A stretch of 64,000 nucleotides of DNA from Sympetrum striolatum (lineage: Eukaryota > Arthropoda > Insecta > Odonata > Libellulidae): NCBI GenBank assembly GCA_947579665.1, contig OX388348.1, forward strand, positions 15,810,001-15,874,000, read 5' to 3'. The translations under genes and the position numbers were made by a program. How positions within the stretch are numbered: position 1 is the first letter of the stretch; every line of letters begins with the position of its first letter. Of the stretch, positions 25,191 through 37,725 are shown one piece after another. The notes under the pieces were generated by a model, which saw only the letters and a program-made list of their open reading frames with translations, had not been told where the DNA came from and did not search any database.

Positions 25191-25867
25191 TAGTATTGTA
25201 AAATACACTGCCTACGGGAGGTTTTCCTCCTGACGAGGAATGGTATCTTATTTTTTTACAGGAAAGACTACTACATAGCCCGATGTCTATTTGTAGTTTT
25301 TAATCCATTACTTGATTGACATTCTTCCTTGATGCCCGAGCATTTTTTTAATTATAGTAAAATTCATCATAGAAATATGCTCTGGTAACATGGGATCTGG
25401 TTTTACAGATTATTCAACAAGATGTCGCTCCAGAGACCTCCAACTTGTTGAATGGTAAGCATAAAGTATGAAAATGAAACAATTTGCAAAAATTTTAAAT
25501 CCCTTAAGAAGTAACACCTACCAAAATCATCACCAAAAAAGAAATCAGAAAATGAAATGAACAAACATGTCGACTGATCTTTCAGCAATCTGAGAAGATA
25601 ATTCCTTACGAGCATTCTTCACAAGGAAACACTACACAATGAGTTCACTGAAAACCGTAACAGAAGGTGTGCGTGACGGCAAAAACAACAGAGAAGCATG
25701 AGAAGAATAACATGGAGCAGATGGAAGGCGTCGAGGATTGCAGCTCTGGTAGATTGAAGAGATGATAGGGAGGAGGGTAAGTTGGGAAAAATCTGTAAAC
25801 CAATCTTCAAATGCAAAATTATTGCAAGATAGTAAAGTTTCTAACAAATATGTTAAAGAATGAGGGG
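25191..25867. other. AT-rich spacer with a short stable hairpin
   Basis: A compact hairpin occurs at 25215-25232, with seven pairs (one G-T) around a TTTT loop. The rest shows nothing. Overlapping minus-strand frames of 65-71 codons at 25619-25847 have no recognisable content. Confidence 0.4.
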
Positions 25868-26138
25868 TTTAAAATCTCCAATAGCCGTCTTTGTCGGTGC
25901 TTCTCGTTTCATTCACCGCTATTCGGAGAAAACAAGAAAGGATAACATATATATATATAACAGTCAATATGCATTTCGTATATATCAGGATGCAGGATAT
26001 TCACTTCTGAAGATGAAAGCATTGCTTTCAAAATGCGCATTGAGTGTTATTAAAGTTACTGTATCCTTCCTTGTTTTCTCCGAATAGCGGTGAATGAGAC
26101 GAGGCACGCCGACTAAGACGGCTACCAGAGATTTTAAA
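25868..26138. mobile_element. foldback MITE-like element with 77-bp terminal inverted repeats
   Basis: The left arm (25868-25944) and right arm (26062-26138) are inverted copies of equal length, with roughly ten mismatches. The inner part of each arm includes a perfect stretch starting CATTCACCGCTATTCGGAG and ending AAAACAAG. Both outer ends read TTTAAAATCTC. Between them lie about 117 bases of AT-rich sequence. There is no transposase, so the element would depend on one made elsewhere. Target-site duplications are not clear. Just outside lie an 18-base near-identical direct pair, AATG(C/T)AAAATTATTGCAA, about 40 bases before the left end and 5 bases after the right end. The 75-codon frame at 25860-26087 lies almost entirely within the element and is not a gene. 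Superfamily unknown. Confidence 0.8.
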
Positions 26139-27783
26139 TCTCTAATGTAAAATTATTGCAAATTATTTCTGAGGATGATAATATAAAAATCTGCACCAAT
26201 TGAGAGCTCATCGATAAACTTACTAAAGGTTTCGATGCGTACAAATACCTGTTTTGGAAGTGAATCTCAACCGTAGAGGTATTACCTCTTGTAAAGTTAT
26301 GCAAGCGTGAAGGGCATGTCTCTAAGCTTCGGTCTAACTTGTGACAGTCATGAAAATGTGTTGCTCTGAAGACAGTCAACGTAACTCGGTTTGTAATTTT
26401 GGGTTTGACGTGGATACTACTTCAGCTGCTAACCTACATTTCTCTAATTAATCGAAGCCCGACGAGGAATCTCGGATTACCCAACAGCCCAAACTTGTTG
26501 ACGCGACAATTAACTTGAAGGATGAAGCAAACTTGCTATTCAAAGATTGTCCAACCAACTCAACAACAGTGTTTCTTTGACACAATATTGATGCTTTTTT
26601 GTCATCTCAGCAAACATTAGCAATAAGCTTAGCTATTTAAAATCAGTATGGAATCTAAATTCATAGATTTCAAAACTATAAGGGGAATAGAAACAAAATT
26701 CAATGGCTTCAAACTCCGATATATATAATTCCATTTAATTCTCCCTATCAAATTTATCAGGTTTTAGTTCAGTCAGACTTAGTTCATTAGTCTGTGTAGG
26801 ACCGTTATGGAGGATTTTTAAAAATATTAATCGATAATGAAATATTTACTAGCCTAACCAATGATTAAATAGATCAAATATTGGCACAATTTATATTCCA
26901 CATAACTAAACCTATGAAATTAACCATTCTCAAGTCCAAAACATTAATTATTAAATTTTGCAATAATAAAATCATGGAAGGATAATACTTGCTCATTATC
27001 CATTTTAAACTATAAGAGTATCGTAATCAATATCTTTAATTAAAAACCTGTCCCTATTCCCTCCATACCAACAAATTTTCTAACAACGTTTTATCACGAG
27101 ATATCTAACTACTTCCGACCCTAGTTCCTTCCAAGGTGATTATTTTCGAGTATACATTTTTCCAATATGTAATCATTCTTTTGATACGTTAAGCAACATA
27201 ATAAAATCCTAAACAACGCACATAACTATTGTAATGGCAGTGCCGCAATTATTGAACAATGAGATGACTGATGATCACCGTAGTAAAGATGTCGTTATAA
27301 GTGGTTGTGAAAAAGATAATTGCGATGAAACGAAGGAACATAAGGGAAAAACATCTTCGAAAACATTTGTTTTGTCGAATCGAGAATAAACTCTGAGAAA
27401 TAAAAAGAGCGAACTACCTTTTCTCCAGAATTGTGGCGGAAGGCATACATAAATCACGCTCGAAAGATTGCGAACACTTTAGCCAGAAAATTTTTCCGAC
27501 TCATTTCCGAGAAAATGGGAACATTTTTTTATATTTTTTAGACCTCTGTTGAAGAAAAATCATTGTCGTGGTGTAAAACACGTAACCTCAAGTTTCTGCA
27601 GTAATAACTTTTGGAGATTCCACCCTACTCGCATTTTCGACATTCAAATAACTCATTTTTGGTCAAAAAGTGAATAAAGACTGTTTTTTTGGGAACTCAA
27701 GCCTCTGACTGCGAAACGTAAAAGATTCCGGTTGGGCTAATATGGATTATTATTTGGAGACATCGGTTGAAGTAAAATTTACC
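26139..27783. other. non-coding stretch, nothing recognised
   Basis: Mixed composition with no supported gene. The frames at 26134-26379 and 27275-27457 (minus) have no recognisable product. About 27480-27760 has weak internal similarity near a 225-base spacing, too weak to call. Confidence 0.4.
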
Positions 27784-27824
27784 ACATCCGAGAATATACA
27801 TTTAAGGTGTATATTCCCGGATGT
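27784..27824. repeat. hairpin with 17-bp arms, one mismatch
   Basis: ACATCCGAGAATATACA (27784-27800) and TGTATATTCCCGGATGT (27808-27824) are inverted copies with a single mismatch and a 7-base spacer. The fold is strong for such AT-rich surroundings. It could be a transposon end, a cruciform-forming site or part of a structured transcript. Confidence 0.7.
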
Positions 27825-30800
27825 TATCTCGGTTATCTTAAGAATATATGGCATGGAAAAATGGATAGAATAAATTATGATTTTTGCAATAATACATTTG
27901 CGACTTTCCATATTTCCTTTTAAGTATAGAGACATTTAAAACATTATTCTCAACGCTGCTTTAAAGCTATTTGCATTTACTTGCAAAGGAAGATAATCTG
28001 ATTGAAATCTTAAAAACTTGTATAAAACTACATTCAGTGCAATTATGACCACAGATTGCTTCAAATGATGACCTTACTTTTAGTTATACTGAATTTCAAT
28101 AGTAAAAAATAAGTATTTATACCCCTCAGACTGGGTGAACAAATTATCGAAGACATTTCTCCGCCAATTAAATGAATTATACATTCAATGAAATGTGACT
28201 CTTCTTTCTTTGTGATAGGCATTTATCATTTAAATGTTTTCCAGGAGAAAATGGTCATAAGGGTTAAGATTTAAACTAAAAATGTATTCCGATATCAAGT
28301 CGCTTTTAATAATTCATTAATGAAGGTTTCATCCTCTGGGTAAGGAAAAAGTAATTGGTATAATCTTACTTATATTTATATCCAAATGAAATCTTATCCC
28401 ATACCACCGCATGGACCGCAGGTTCGTTTAGACCCACGATCCTTATGTATGTACATTCCTTACAAATTAAGTTCGTTACAGCTTTTATCTCTAGACTGGA
28501 GACGTATAATTGATCCAATGATTTCGTATTTGTGGGTATCGCTGTATCGTCTCGAGTACCACACTCGGTTCGCAATCGAATAATATCCCTAATTGGGAGG
28601 GTGAAAGAATACCGGGAAATTTTCCACCGTAAAATTTCCGAGGAACCGGAAACGTGTCTTCCCTTTCCTGATTTCACTTTCTTCTTCCCCGAAATACAAT
28701 TGTATCGACGCTGTGAGTTTGTTTGAAGTGCTCCCCCGTAAATTGAGGGGCAATTGTAGCTTCATTCGAGCATCGCTTCGGAAGACCTTCGACAAACGAG
28801 ACGGAGAGTTCTTGGAATTAAATCACTACTGACGAGTTCCGAGTGTTTTAATTAGCCCAGACGTCGAAGGAAAGAAGGCTCACCTGTCTTCGGCGGTTCT
28901 TCGGATTTGCACGGATCTCAAAGGACGAGTGATTCGTGGAGGAGAAAAAGGGAATCGGTGGCAACTGGTGTCAAATAATCAGAGTTAACGTTGGCTGTGC
29001 ATCTGAAAGAACAAATGAATGATTGTGAGACGAGAAACGTTTTCCTTGTCTTGTGCGATGGATATTGTCTGATGATTCCAATCGTTTAGTAACATGCTCG
29101 TCCATTTGCGGAAAACATTACTGATACTCATTAAGAATAAAATAATTTTACCGTTATCAAAAACAACGATTGAGCAAGAAAAACTTTATGCGGTAAAGTT
29201 TTAATTTTCAATGAGCAAGAACTTGGCAATATAAATTTTCATTTTCTTCCCAATGAAAAGCATCCATACGTGAATTAGTTTTCTTTTTAATTTTATACAT
29301 TCCCTCTTGAAAATACAAATATTTTTATAATTATAATAGACACAATTTAGGCAGATACTATTCTCATAAAAGTAATACTCTAAGCCTACATTTCAACCCA
29401 AAAAACTTGGGCTTTTTGTTAGAGGACAAGAATATGGTTTACCGCAAAATAAAAATAATCTATTAATATATGTAAAAATTTAGATCAACCATTTTGTAAA
29501 CATAACGATATTGAAAACATCCTGGATAGAGTTATGAAAATAGTTTTATTTTAGAAGAATGAAAGTTAGGTTAGAATAGTTCAATTCCAGCAGTCTCAGC
29601 ATCCATGTAGCTTTTCTTTCATATTTGCATTCCATTCCAATAGTTACAAAAGAATTATTATAATTACATAGCATGAATTATTTATTGAATTAAAAAGCTA
29701 CGGCTTACTAAGGCTATGAATAGTGACAAGCTTAAATTATCTTGTCAAATCAACTAAAGTATAAAGGAATTTTAGCTTTCTATATCAGTCTGACCACTAT
29801 TTTAAAACAAATATAGCTTAAGATTAACAACTCTGCCTAATAACAAAATAATTAATTATTAATTAATCCGACTATTCAAAATCCAACGTTATGTATAATG
29901 TAAAATGTAAACATTGCACTTCATTATGCAGTTTTCATTACATAAACAAATTACATAATACACATAAGATAGAACCCATCCAACCAAAATATATAAAATA
30001 AGATTTCTAGGCCCTGCTAAGCAGAAAATGCTTGACAGTAGGTTCGGAATATTTTCAATTAAAAAGTTTTCAGATATAACAAATTTTAACCTTTCTAATA
30101 AGATAAAACACCAAATAAAATCAGTTGGTGGTTTGTAGATTTATGAAATTTTTGTTTTATATAAAAATATAAACATTCATTTTACAATTTTATAAAATAA
30201 ATCAACGATCAAATACAACGTAGTTTTGTAAAAATAATGAATATTTATTTGTAAGAATCATAATTCTATCACTCTTGGCAAGAGTTTCGTGGTTTCCGCA
30301 TTACTCACAACCGTCCCATTTATATTAGCAGAACATTCAATCCGGGGCATGGAGTGCGATAAAATTGTCCTCTCGATACGAAAGCTGTATTGGATTTAAT
30401 GGGCTTTCCTTGTACGACCTCGACATGCTCTCTTATGAAATCAATTCGCTATCGTTGTGAAAGGTATTCACAGATGGAAGAGATGGAGAGAGTGGATAAA
30501 AGTCGAGTGGAGAGGGAAGAGAGGGAAAGGGAATTTTCGGAGGGAAAGTGGCAGGTGCAAACCCTTCTCCACTGAAGTTAACGGTAAAAGAATCGCAGGA
30601 ATAAATCCAGGTATACAAATTTCGACGAATTTCATTGCGTTAAGAACGTAAACCGACTTTTAAAACGACGTGTTTTGTTCCTTTTCTTTTCCTCCCCACT
30701 CTCGTTTCAACCCCTGCACTTTCCATCCCGTCTCCTTACATTTATTGCCTACTTTTCCTCACTTACTCCTTTCTTTTCTTTCTACGTATATCTTAAGCGC

Positions 30801-33800
30801 GTTGCCTTACATTAAGGAATTCGAAGTATCAAATGAGTTAAAAAAGCGCTTGACGGAGAAAATTTCCGTGTCATTACGCAGGGGTGGAAAAAAATGAAAT
30901 TACTCGCGTACTTGTTCAAAAGCGTAATTTTCCTAGCGAAATCACGAATGGAAGAATTCGGTGTGAACGACATTTTCTCAACGTATGTCGTGGCAAAAAA
31001 ACCTGGGACATTATTTCAATAACTAAACAAGAATGTAATACCTATCAGATGAATACCGTAAAATTACGAGGAAACTTTCTGAGCTATCCCTACTAATCAT
31101 AATCTACAAAGCCATTTCTCTATTAATTAAAGTTTCGCAACAATTTTCGTCTGAAGTAGACAAATCTTTTGCAGCCATAGTGATTATAGCGGTGGCCATT
31201 TTTGTCCTTGTGTTCTAAAATGGCGTCCTTCGCCACCTTTCCTGATTCGCATTTCGAAATCTCGAATCAAGGAGCTTTCAGAAAGGGAAAGCGGATTTTT
31301 ACGTTTTGAAGTCCCTCATTGGCCCATATTACGGAAGTCTATCCAGTTTGTCCATGTCTACTTTTCGTGGGAAAATCGTTTCGTCATCACATATGAAAAA
31401 CATCACGAGGCCATATGAATAACATGGAAGAAAATTAAGCAGCTGCGAATTAATAACGTCTTGTAATCCTAACAGAACGTTTTCCTTTGTTGTCCTTTAG
31501 TCCATGGAAAATTTGAGCGACTAGAAAATAAGAATTAAAAAAATTTGAATTTGCATTCAATTTTCTTAGGATGACCACGCGCTCTACACTGATATTGCAA
31601 TAACAATATTAAAGTAACATATACATATGGAGCAATTTCATAAATTTATAGCACCTAAATTCTTCTCATAGTTCCCAAAAGAAGTGTTTACTTCGTTCGA
31701 TGAAAGATTATTTATTTGTAGACAGAATGAATGGCTTTTTCCACAAATGATATTGAAGTACGACTACATTACATGTAAATTTATTGTTTGTATTTCATTA
31801 ATTTTTATCTACGTGTAACCATATTGTTAACTGTATTTTTTGTTCCCTTGTTTCATTTAAATTGTATTTATTTATTATTTACCTTAAAATACGTCATTTG
31901 TTTAATAGGAATAATGTCCTTCCCTACATATGAATTCCCTTTGGAATACCTAAATTTCCCTTTCCATTAACAGTAAAATTGTTTTAAATTATGGGAAATT
32001 TTTAAGTAAAAAGAATAATAATTATTATTAAAGATAAAGATATAGATGAGCTGTTTTATATAAGATATAAATTGAGAATGAAATCAACCAATCGGATAGG
32101 TATTATCGTAGAGGATCCATTACTTCGTAATATAAAAGGAAAATAAAATATGATATTCTTTCTCCTCGTATTGCAAAATATGACCTACTGGAGATATCGC
32201 TTTCTGCAAGAAGAAAATCGAGAAATAAATGAAAGAAAAAATAATAAATATTCAATGAAATAATTAATTTGTGAATATTTCACATTTACTAGGAATTATC
32301 TAATTACAGGACCTCTTCACTATAAACGTTAACATTTATCGTTTTTAAGATAATAGAGGTTGAGCCATTATTAAAAAAAATCTCCGTATCTGTATTCAAT
32401 ACTTAAAACAATTCTTGACGTATCTTTGTGCAGCTGTAGATGAAACTGAACAAATTTAAAATCGTTGAAAGTGTGGAAAGATACGAGCTATAAACACTGT
32501 GGAGTTTCTGAAAGAAAAAAACAGAGAAGGGGAAAACTGCAAATTACTTGAGCAATTACGCGATCATTGGTACCGCGTGGATTGGAAACGTACACCGTAC
32601 ATCCAGAATAGTCCCGAAGGCAAAATGAAACGGAGATTCCACAAGTACTAGTTGAGCAGATGCTCGAAAATTTCGAGAGATGCGGGGACTCAGGCAGGTG
32701 CAAAGATTCCGATCATGACATACCGATAGCCAGATCCACTAACATGCGTAAACAAAAGAGGTTTAGACGGGAGAGTAAGGAAATGGATTATATTCAAATC
32801 TATTATTTTTCATTAGGATCTACTTGCCTATAGAAAAATATCAACCACAGGGAAAATGAAGGAAAACATACGAATTCCTTCAATTGTAAAGAAAAATACG
32901 GAGAATTTCAGGTAAAGAATTCAGTGCAAAAGAATTAATTGAAGTTTGAAGGAAAAGAAAAAGAAAAAATATTGCAAGGCAATAACAAGTTAACGATAAT
33001 AAGCTAATTCGGATTGATTACATGCTGCGCTGTTTGAAGGATATGAATAAGGATGTGGATGAATATACCAAGGACGTCATTAAAATTCAGAAAAAATTAA
33101 ATTTGAGTTCATAGTTAAGAGGTCGATACTTCCATATAGCTCTTGAATTCAACGCAAAATTTGAGTTATTTCAAATAAGTCAAAACATGTTAAAATTCGA
33201 ACATTAAGTCGGAATTTTGAGTAACCCTACCTTACAATTTTAATGAGTGATTTAAGCAAAAGTTTCATCTACTGGTTTCAATATATAATAGAAGTTGAAT
33301 TAACGTGAATAAAATTTATCGAGGCTTCGATAAATTGAAAAATGAGGACAAGGGTATAGAGCAGTTGGATTAAAAATAAAATGATTCTTGCCTGCCGATT
33401 TCAAAGGAAAGAGAATCAGACGAGTGTGAAATATATTTATCCTACTCAATAGAGTTTTCATAAATAAGATCATAAATAAAAACCAATTTTATTAAAATTA
33501 TACATGTTATTAGACAATTTAAATAGATAATTTTATATACCCGTTTCCATTAACACATTTATTTATTGAATAAATAAATATTTGCGGTTAAGTAGTCAAT
33601 CGTAATAATTATTGTTATGTGTAATTTCATACAGATTCTCTTTTCTTATATGAATGAATCATATAGCATGAAAGTTTATATTAGATTGTTATAGTGGAAG
33701 CTTAGACGATTTAGAATCTGGTGGGCATGACTTCCAATGTAAGATAATCATTAATTAATACTATAGTGACAACTTTGGAAGATATTAACGACAATTTATA

Positions 33801-35014
33801 TTTGCAGGATATTTTAGCCCTGATAGGTTAATAAAACTTTTATAAATACTTATGTCATCTAATTACTAGTTAATCTTGCATGGAAGTGTAAAGGACATAT
33901 TTGTATTACAAATACATATTGCACGTTCCTAGTTAGACTTCTAGTTTAATCTTGGGCTCCTTCAACGGAAGATCAAAGGGTAGCCTTAAGCATTTCGTAA
34001 GTAATTAAAAATATAAATAATTCTGAAAATATTGTGTTATTTAACACCTCAACCTCTATAAAAAAAACTTATCAATCAACCTTTAGTGAAAAACCAAGGA
34101 AAGAAAAGGAATACAGGGTGCAGTAACCTAAGTTGAAATAGGTACAAGACATTCAAATTGAGTTTTACTCGAGGTATCCGTAAAAAAATCGGCAATGCAA
34201 GCGTGTCAATAAAGGATGCAATATGGGAGATTGGATCTCGGAATGGAAGGACTTAAAGATCATCGGCCGGCTTCGTATAACTCATCCTAACTCTAGCCGA
34301 TAAATTCATCGCGCTGAGTCTACACAATCCCAGCGTTTTCCCCGTAATTCCAAGAACGGGAAGAACATTCTCCACAAATTTGTTTGCCTCCTTCTGTGAC
34401 CTACATGTGCATTATCGACGGAGTACCAGCGATTCTGCGCTTTTTATTCTTTTGTTAGTTCGTGAGATTGTCATAACTCGAGTTTCATTTATACCTCATG
34501 CGCGCACTTTAAAATTTTCGCAGTTTCTCCTGAAAAACAAGTTTTGGTTGAATTCACCGACTGCTAGAGAACGGCATGTGAACAATTTATTATGTGACTT
34601 GTGAATACTTATCTACTTACCCTTCTCCTAATCGTTTCTCTATTAGATTCAGAAAAGACAAATTAGTTCATCACTGCAAAATTAATGATTTCCGTATCAT
34701 ACCATATATTTCAATCGACTCTTATGATTTTTTCTGAGCAGGACTATAGACACTCAAACAGATATAGTAGCAATTATTTATTCATTAGATTCTCTACAGA
34801 ATTTAGTCATTATTACAATGTTCCGCAGAAGTATAAATGGTTGAGAATGGGTGCTCTATACCATAAAAATCATTTACAGATGTTACTTTATAATAAGCAT
34901 TCTCTTTGTTTAAAAAAGCATAAACACACACCAACACCTATACCAACCTTTAGTATCGTATGTACTATTGTTAAATGTGCATCCACAGCTATGGTCAATC
35001 CGTTTATATTGACT
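27825..35014. other. 7-kb stretch with two GC-richer islands and no supported gene
   Basis: AT-rich except for about 28380-29060 and 30280-31480. The first holds a 103-codon minus-strand frame (28366-28677) with no recognised motif, and a CAG/GTGAGC donor-like string on the minus strand near 28881. In the second, a purine-rich tract (30470-30560) is followed by a pyrimidine-rich tract (30670-30785), so the two can partly pair. A 123-codon frame at 34685-35056 runs into the SINE at 35022 and is not credible. No transposon ends were recognised. Confidence 0.4.
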
Positions 35015-35085
35015 TACACTAGGAATCGAACCCGGGACACCTTTCATCAAAGATGAGAGTGCAGCTCACCTTGCTACTCAAAATC
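35015..35085 (-). mobile_element. tRNA-derived SINE head, minus strand
   Basis: On the minus strand a Pol III A box-like TAGCAAGGTGAGC (35064-35076) is followed by an anticodon-arm-like hairpin TCATC-TTT-GATGA (35044-35056) and a B box GGTTCGATTCC (35022-35032). Order and spacing fit a tRNA-like head. The T-stem (CCGGG/CCTAG) has one mismatch and one G-T pair, and the anticodon loop is too short for a working tRNA, so this is a SINE and not a tRNA gene. The body would extend to lower coordinates, where boundaries are unclear. Confidence 0.6.
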
Positions 35086-35330
35086 TAACTGTTTCAACAC
35101 CGATAATCAATTTTCCTCAACCATGTTCGCTTACCAATAAAATTGGAAATTGAACCAAAATTCGAAGGTTTCTTGTTTCATCCTTCATCTGTTACGTACG
35201 TGCGTGAGCTTGATTCGAGAAGCAAGAAAAGCGTGAACGTCATAATTTTAAAATTATACTTAAACTAGTTTAGTAAACGAAAGATGAATAAATATCAACA
35301 TGGTAAACTGTAGTTGAAGTTCAGTCCATT

Positions 35331-35755
35331 TCTTAGAGGGAAAAAGGAAGTTCATTTTAGAAAACATAATTTGAATACAAAACAAATAATGTATAGTAAG
35401 TAGAAAGTAGTATAGCGAAGGAAATTTCATCTCGGTGTAAATAAAAAAAATAAGATGGTCTATCATTAGCCGAAACTAGTAAACGATATCTTATATGGAT
35501 AGTATAAAAGTTACTGTGTGTTTTTTGTAAAACCTTTGTTTTATTTAACAATTTTTCTTCATGTCGGAGTTCCACAATGTTACGGCCTCCATGAATTTTA
35601 AGAAAAATTAAATTTCAGCATTGTTACCACTACGATGTATTTCTGTCATTCTCCTTAAGGTAAGTTCACCTGCCCTAAAATTCCCCATTTAATGCCCTTT
35701 CTTTTACTTGCCGGTGGCAAACATCTTTTAAACTCTATATCATACTACCCTTTGT
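35331..35755 (+). repeat. duplicated block copy 1, with a 160-bp insertion
   Basis: Sequence before about 35445 matches 35920-36025, including an exact 24-base match starting GCGAAGGAAATTTC (35415-35438 and 35996-36019, offset 581). Sequence after about 35605 matches 36026-36175, starting at ATTGTTACCA (35620 and 36041, offset 421). The change of offset means copy 1 carries about 160 extra bases (35445-35605), or copy 2 lost them. A 72-codon minus frame across this segment has no recognisable content. Confidence 0.7.
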
Positions 35756-35784
35756 CTTTTATTCCAAATATTAAATCCGATCAG

Positions 35785-35850
35785 GCAGGATTTGAGCCCG
35801 GGACGTTGGGGAGAGAGTTATGGCGAAGCTAGAACGCTAATCTATTATAT
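35785..35850 (-). mobile_element. tRNA-derived SINE head, degenerate, minus strand
   Basis: On the minus strand GGCTCAAATCC (35788-35798) is a B box variant preceded by CGTCCCG. About 30 bases before it lies a degenerate A box-like TAGCGTTCTAGC. It sits right after copy 1 of the duplicated block, so insertion at the block edge is possible. Confidence 0.4.
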
Positions 35851-35919
35851 CATAGTATTTTTGTTAGCAGAAGATGAGTATCATAAAAAATACATTATAA
35901 TTTTGCTTACCAAGCATTG

Positions 35920-36175
35920 TTTAGGAGGAAAATGAAGTTAATTAAAAAGTATTATTTCAATATAAAACGAATAATATAGTATGGAAAATACTAAAGCGAA
36001 GGAAATTTCATCTCGGTGTCAAGAAAGAATAAAATTTCATATTGTTACCAATTCGATTTCTATTTGTCATTCTCTTTTAGGAATGTTTATATGCTCTAAG
36101 ATTTTCAATGAAACACACTTTTTTATACTTGCAGAGAATAAACATCTTTAAATTTTATATCATACAACATATTGT
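35920..36175 (+). repeat. duplicated block copy 2, uninterrupted
   Basis: Partner of 35331-35755, without the 160-base segment. Landmarks shared in order include a CTCGGTGT block, ATTGTTACCA, TTTGTCATTCTC, TTATACTTGC, AACATCTTTAAA and TATATCATAC. Its join at about 36022 approximates the pre-insertion site. Confidence 0.7.
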
Positions 36176-37363
36176 ATTATTAGTATGATAGTGTTTGTAA
36201 TAGTCTTTTCATTTCCCTTTATATTTTTGCTATCATCCTACGGCAATTACATCCTTTAACAATCCATATCCTCTTAATAACCAACCCACCCTTTTCTTTG
36301 GCCATTTATTCATCCATCTGTTGACAAAAGTTAAAAAATCCGAAGGAAAATATCTCCCGAGAAAGATTCCAACGTCGATGCAGTCATTCCTGCCAATTAT
36401 CCCCTAACCTCGTGACTTCGAAAATCACCCCATTCCTCCCGTAATTTTTGCTTCACCAGATAAAGAATCTATCCTCCGAGACGTAATGAATCGGATCGAC
36501 ACCATCGGTGGATAATTGGAGGACATCTAGGCTTTGTTGCGAACGTCCTGAGGTGCTCCGGGAGTCCGCTAGAAACAGAGTCGGATCGCGTTTACCGCTC
36601 CCATTCCGAGATTAATGGAACCAGTTGCTTTTTGCAGCTTCCCCCGGTGGTGCAAAAAAATCATATTCTCCTCCCTTTCTTCTCCCCCTTAATGGTAAGC
36701 AGGTGCATACTGAAGCTACGATTTAAGGGAAGGGGATAGGAGAGGATGGAGATTGAGCGAGGCGCCATCTCGCAGCGGCTTTACGCACTTAAAATCATAA
36801 CGGTACTCCCTTTTTTCGCGAGCTATGTTGGTGGCGGGGATAACTTAAGCTCTGTCGCTGACCGAAGCTCAAGGACATTAGTTTGTCGACTAATGCGGAC
36901 GCGGATTTTTTGCGGGTGAAAAAAACATCTTTACATCTAAAATATTCGAAGGTGTGATTGCATTTAAATTAGAAGATTTTAATTTAACTCTCTCCGAGGT
37001 ATGGATGAATACGTGAGGATGGTCTGTGGGTGGCTTTCGGGAAGCGATAACGGCAGATGTGTTGATGGCCAAAGTCGTCGACAGTATTCAAAATTTAATT
37101 AAATTTGATCTCGGACTTGTTCGTTGCATAGCGGAATGAGTACAAAAAGTACGGGGGATCTTTTGATGGAGACACCCGCATCAACTACTGGCGTGGATCG
37201 TTCTTGATATTCCTGAATATCAACACGACCGCATTGTGAATATAAGTTCTTTATTGTATAGACGATCTTAATTTTAGAAACCCTGAATTTTGCAATTTTA
37301 ACTGCCAAATATTCCAGTAAAATTCAATACTCTACAAGTAAATTATTCTTAGAACTTCATAAT
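36176..37363. other. GC-richer island, candidate regulatory DNA
   Basis: About 36290-37200 has raised GC and CpG. A pyrimidine-rich tract (about 36665-36690) faces a purine-rich tract (about 36725-36755), so an imperfect hairpin can form around AGCAGGTGC. No long open frame or known motif beyond CAGGTG was found. Confidence 0.35.
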
Positions 37364-37389
37364 GAAATTTTACTTAGCACGAGGAAGCG
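37364..37389 (+). repeat. 26-bp segment shared with 63335-63360
   Basis: Matches 63335-63360 at 25 of 26 bases, including ACTTAGCACGAGGAAGCG exactly. Similarity stops abruptly after AAGCG in both, which suggests a shared repeat boundary. Family unknown. Confidence 0.5.
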
Positions 37390-37677
37390 TGCGCCTTAAA
37401 TTATTCTTAATTATATTGCGAAGCTTACTGGTTGTGAATTTATATTTTTTGTCAGGTTTCTACTCATCATTCAATCATTAATTAGGACTTGGCTCAATTA
37501 GCAATTGATAACTGATAATTAATTAGTTTCAACCTTCGCCAAATAAAGATGCTTTATTTTTAATACTGTTAATGAGGGGTAGCCAACCTATCTGCACCTC
37601 ATTAGTGGCATATTTCTCTTTTAATTGAGATGCTTCTACACTAACAAAATAATGCACAATATTAATATTAAATAATA

Positions 37678-37725
37678 AATTCGCTCTTTAAAGTTTAAAA
37701 TTATTTAAACTTTAAAGAGCGAATT
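37678..37725. repeat. perfect palindrome, 22-bp arms with a 4-base spacer
   Basis: The left arm 37678-37699 and right arm 37704-37725 are exact reverse complements around ATTA. The arms contain TTCGCTC at the outside and TTTAAAGTTTAAA toward the centre. It could extrude as a cruciform. It looks recent or maintained, because neighbouring repeats are much more decayed. Confidence 0.9.

Noticed and set aside
27480..27760. tandem duplication near a 225-base spacing
   Set aside because: Similarity is confined to short AT-rich words and cannot be separated from chance by eye.
34685..35056. 123-codon plus-strand open frame
   Set aside because: It runs through AT-rich DNA into the antisense of a tRNA-derived SINE; no domain seen.
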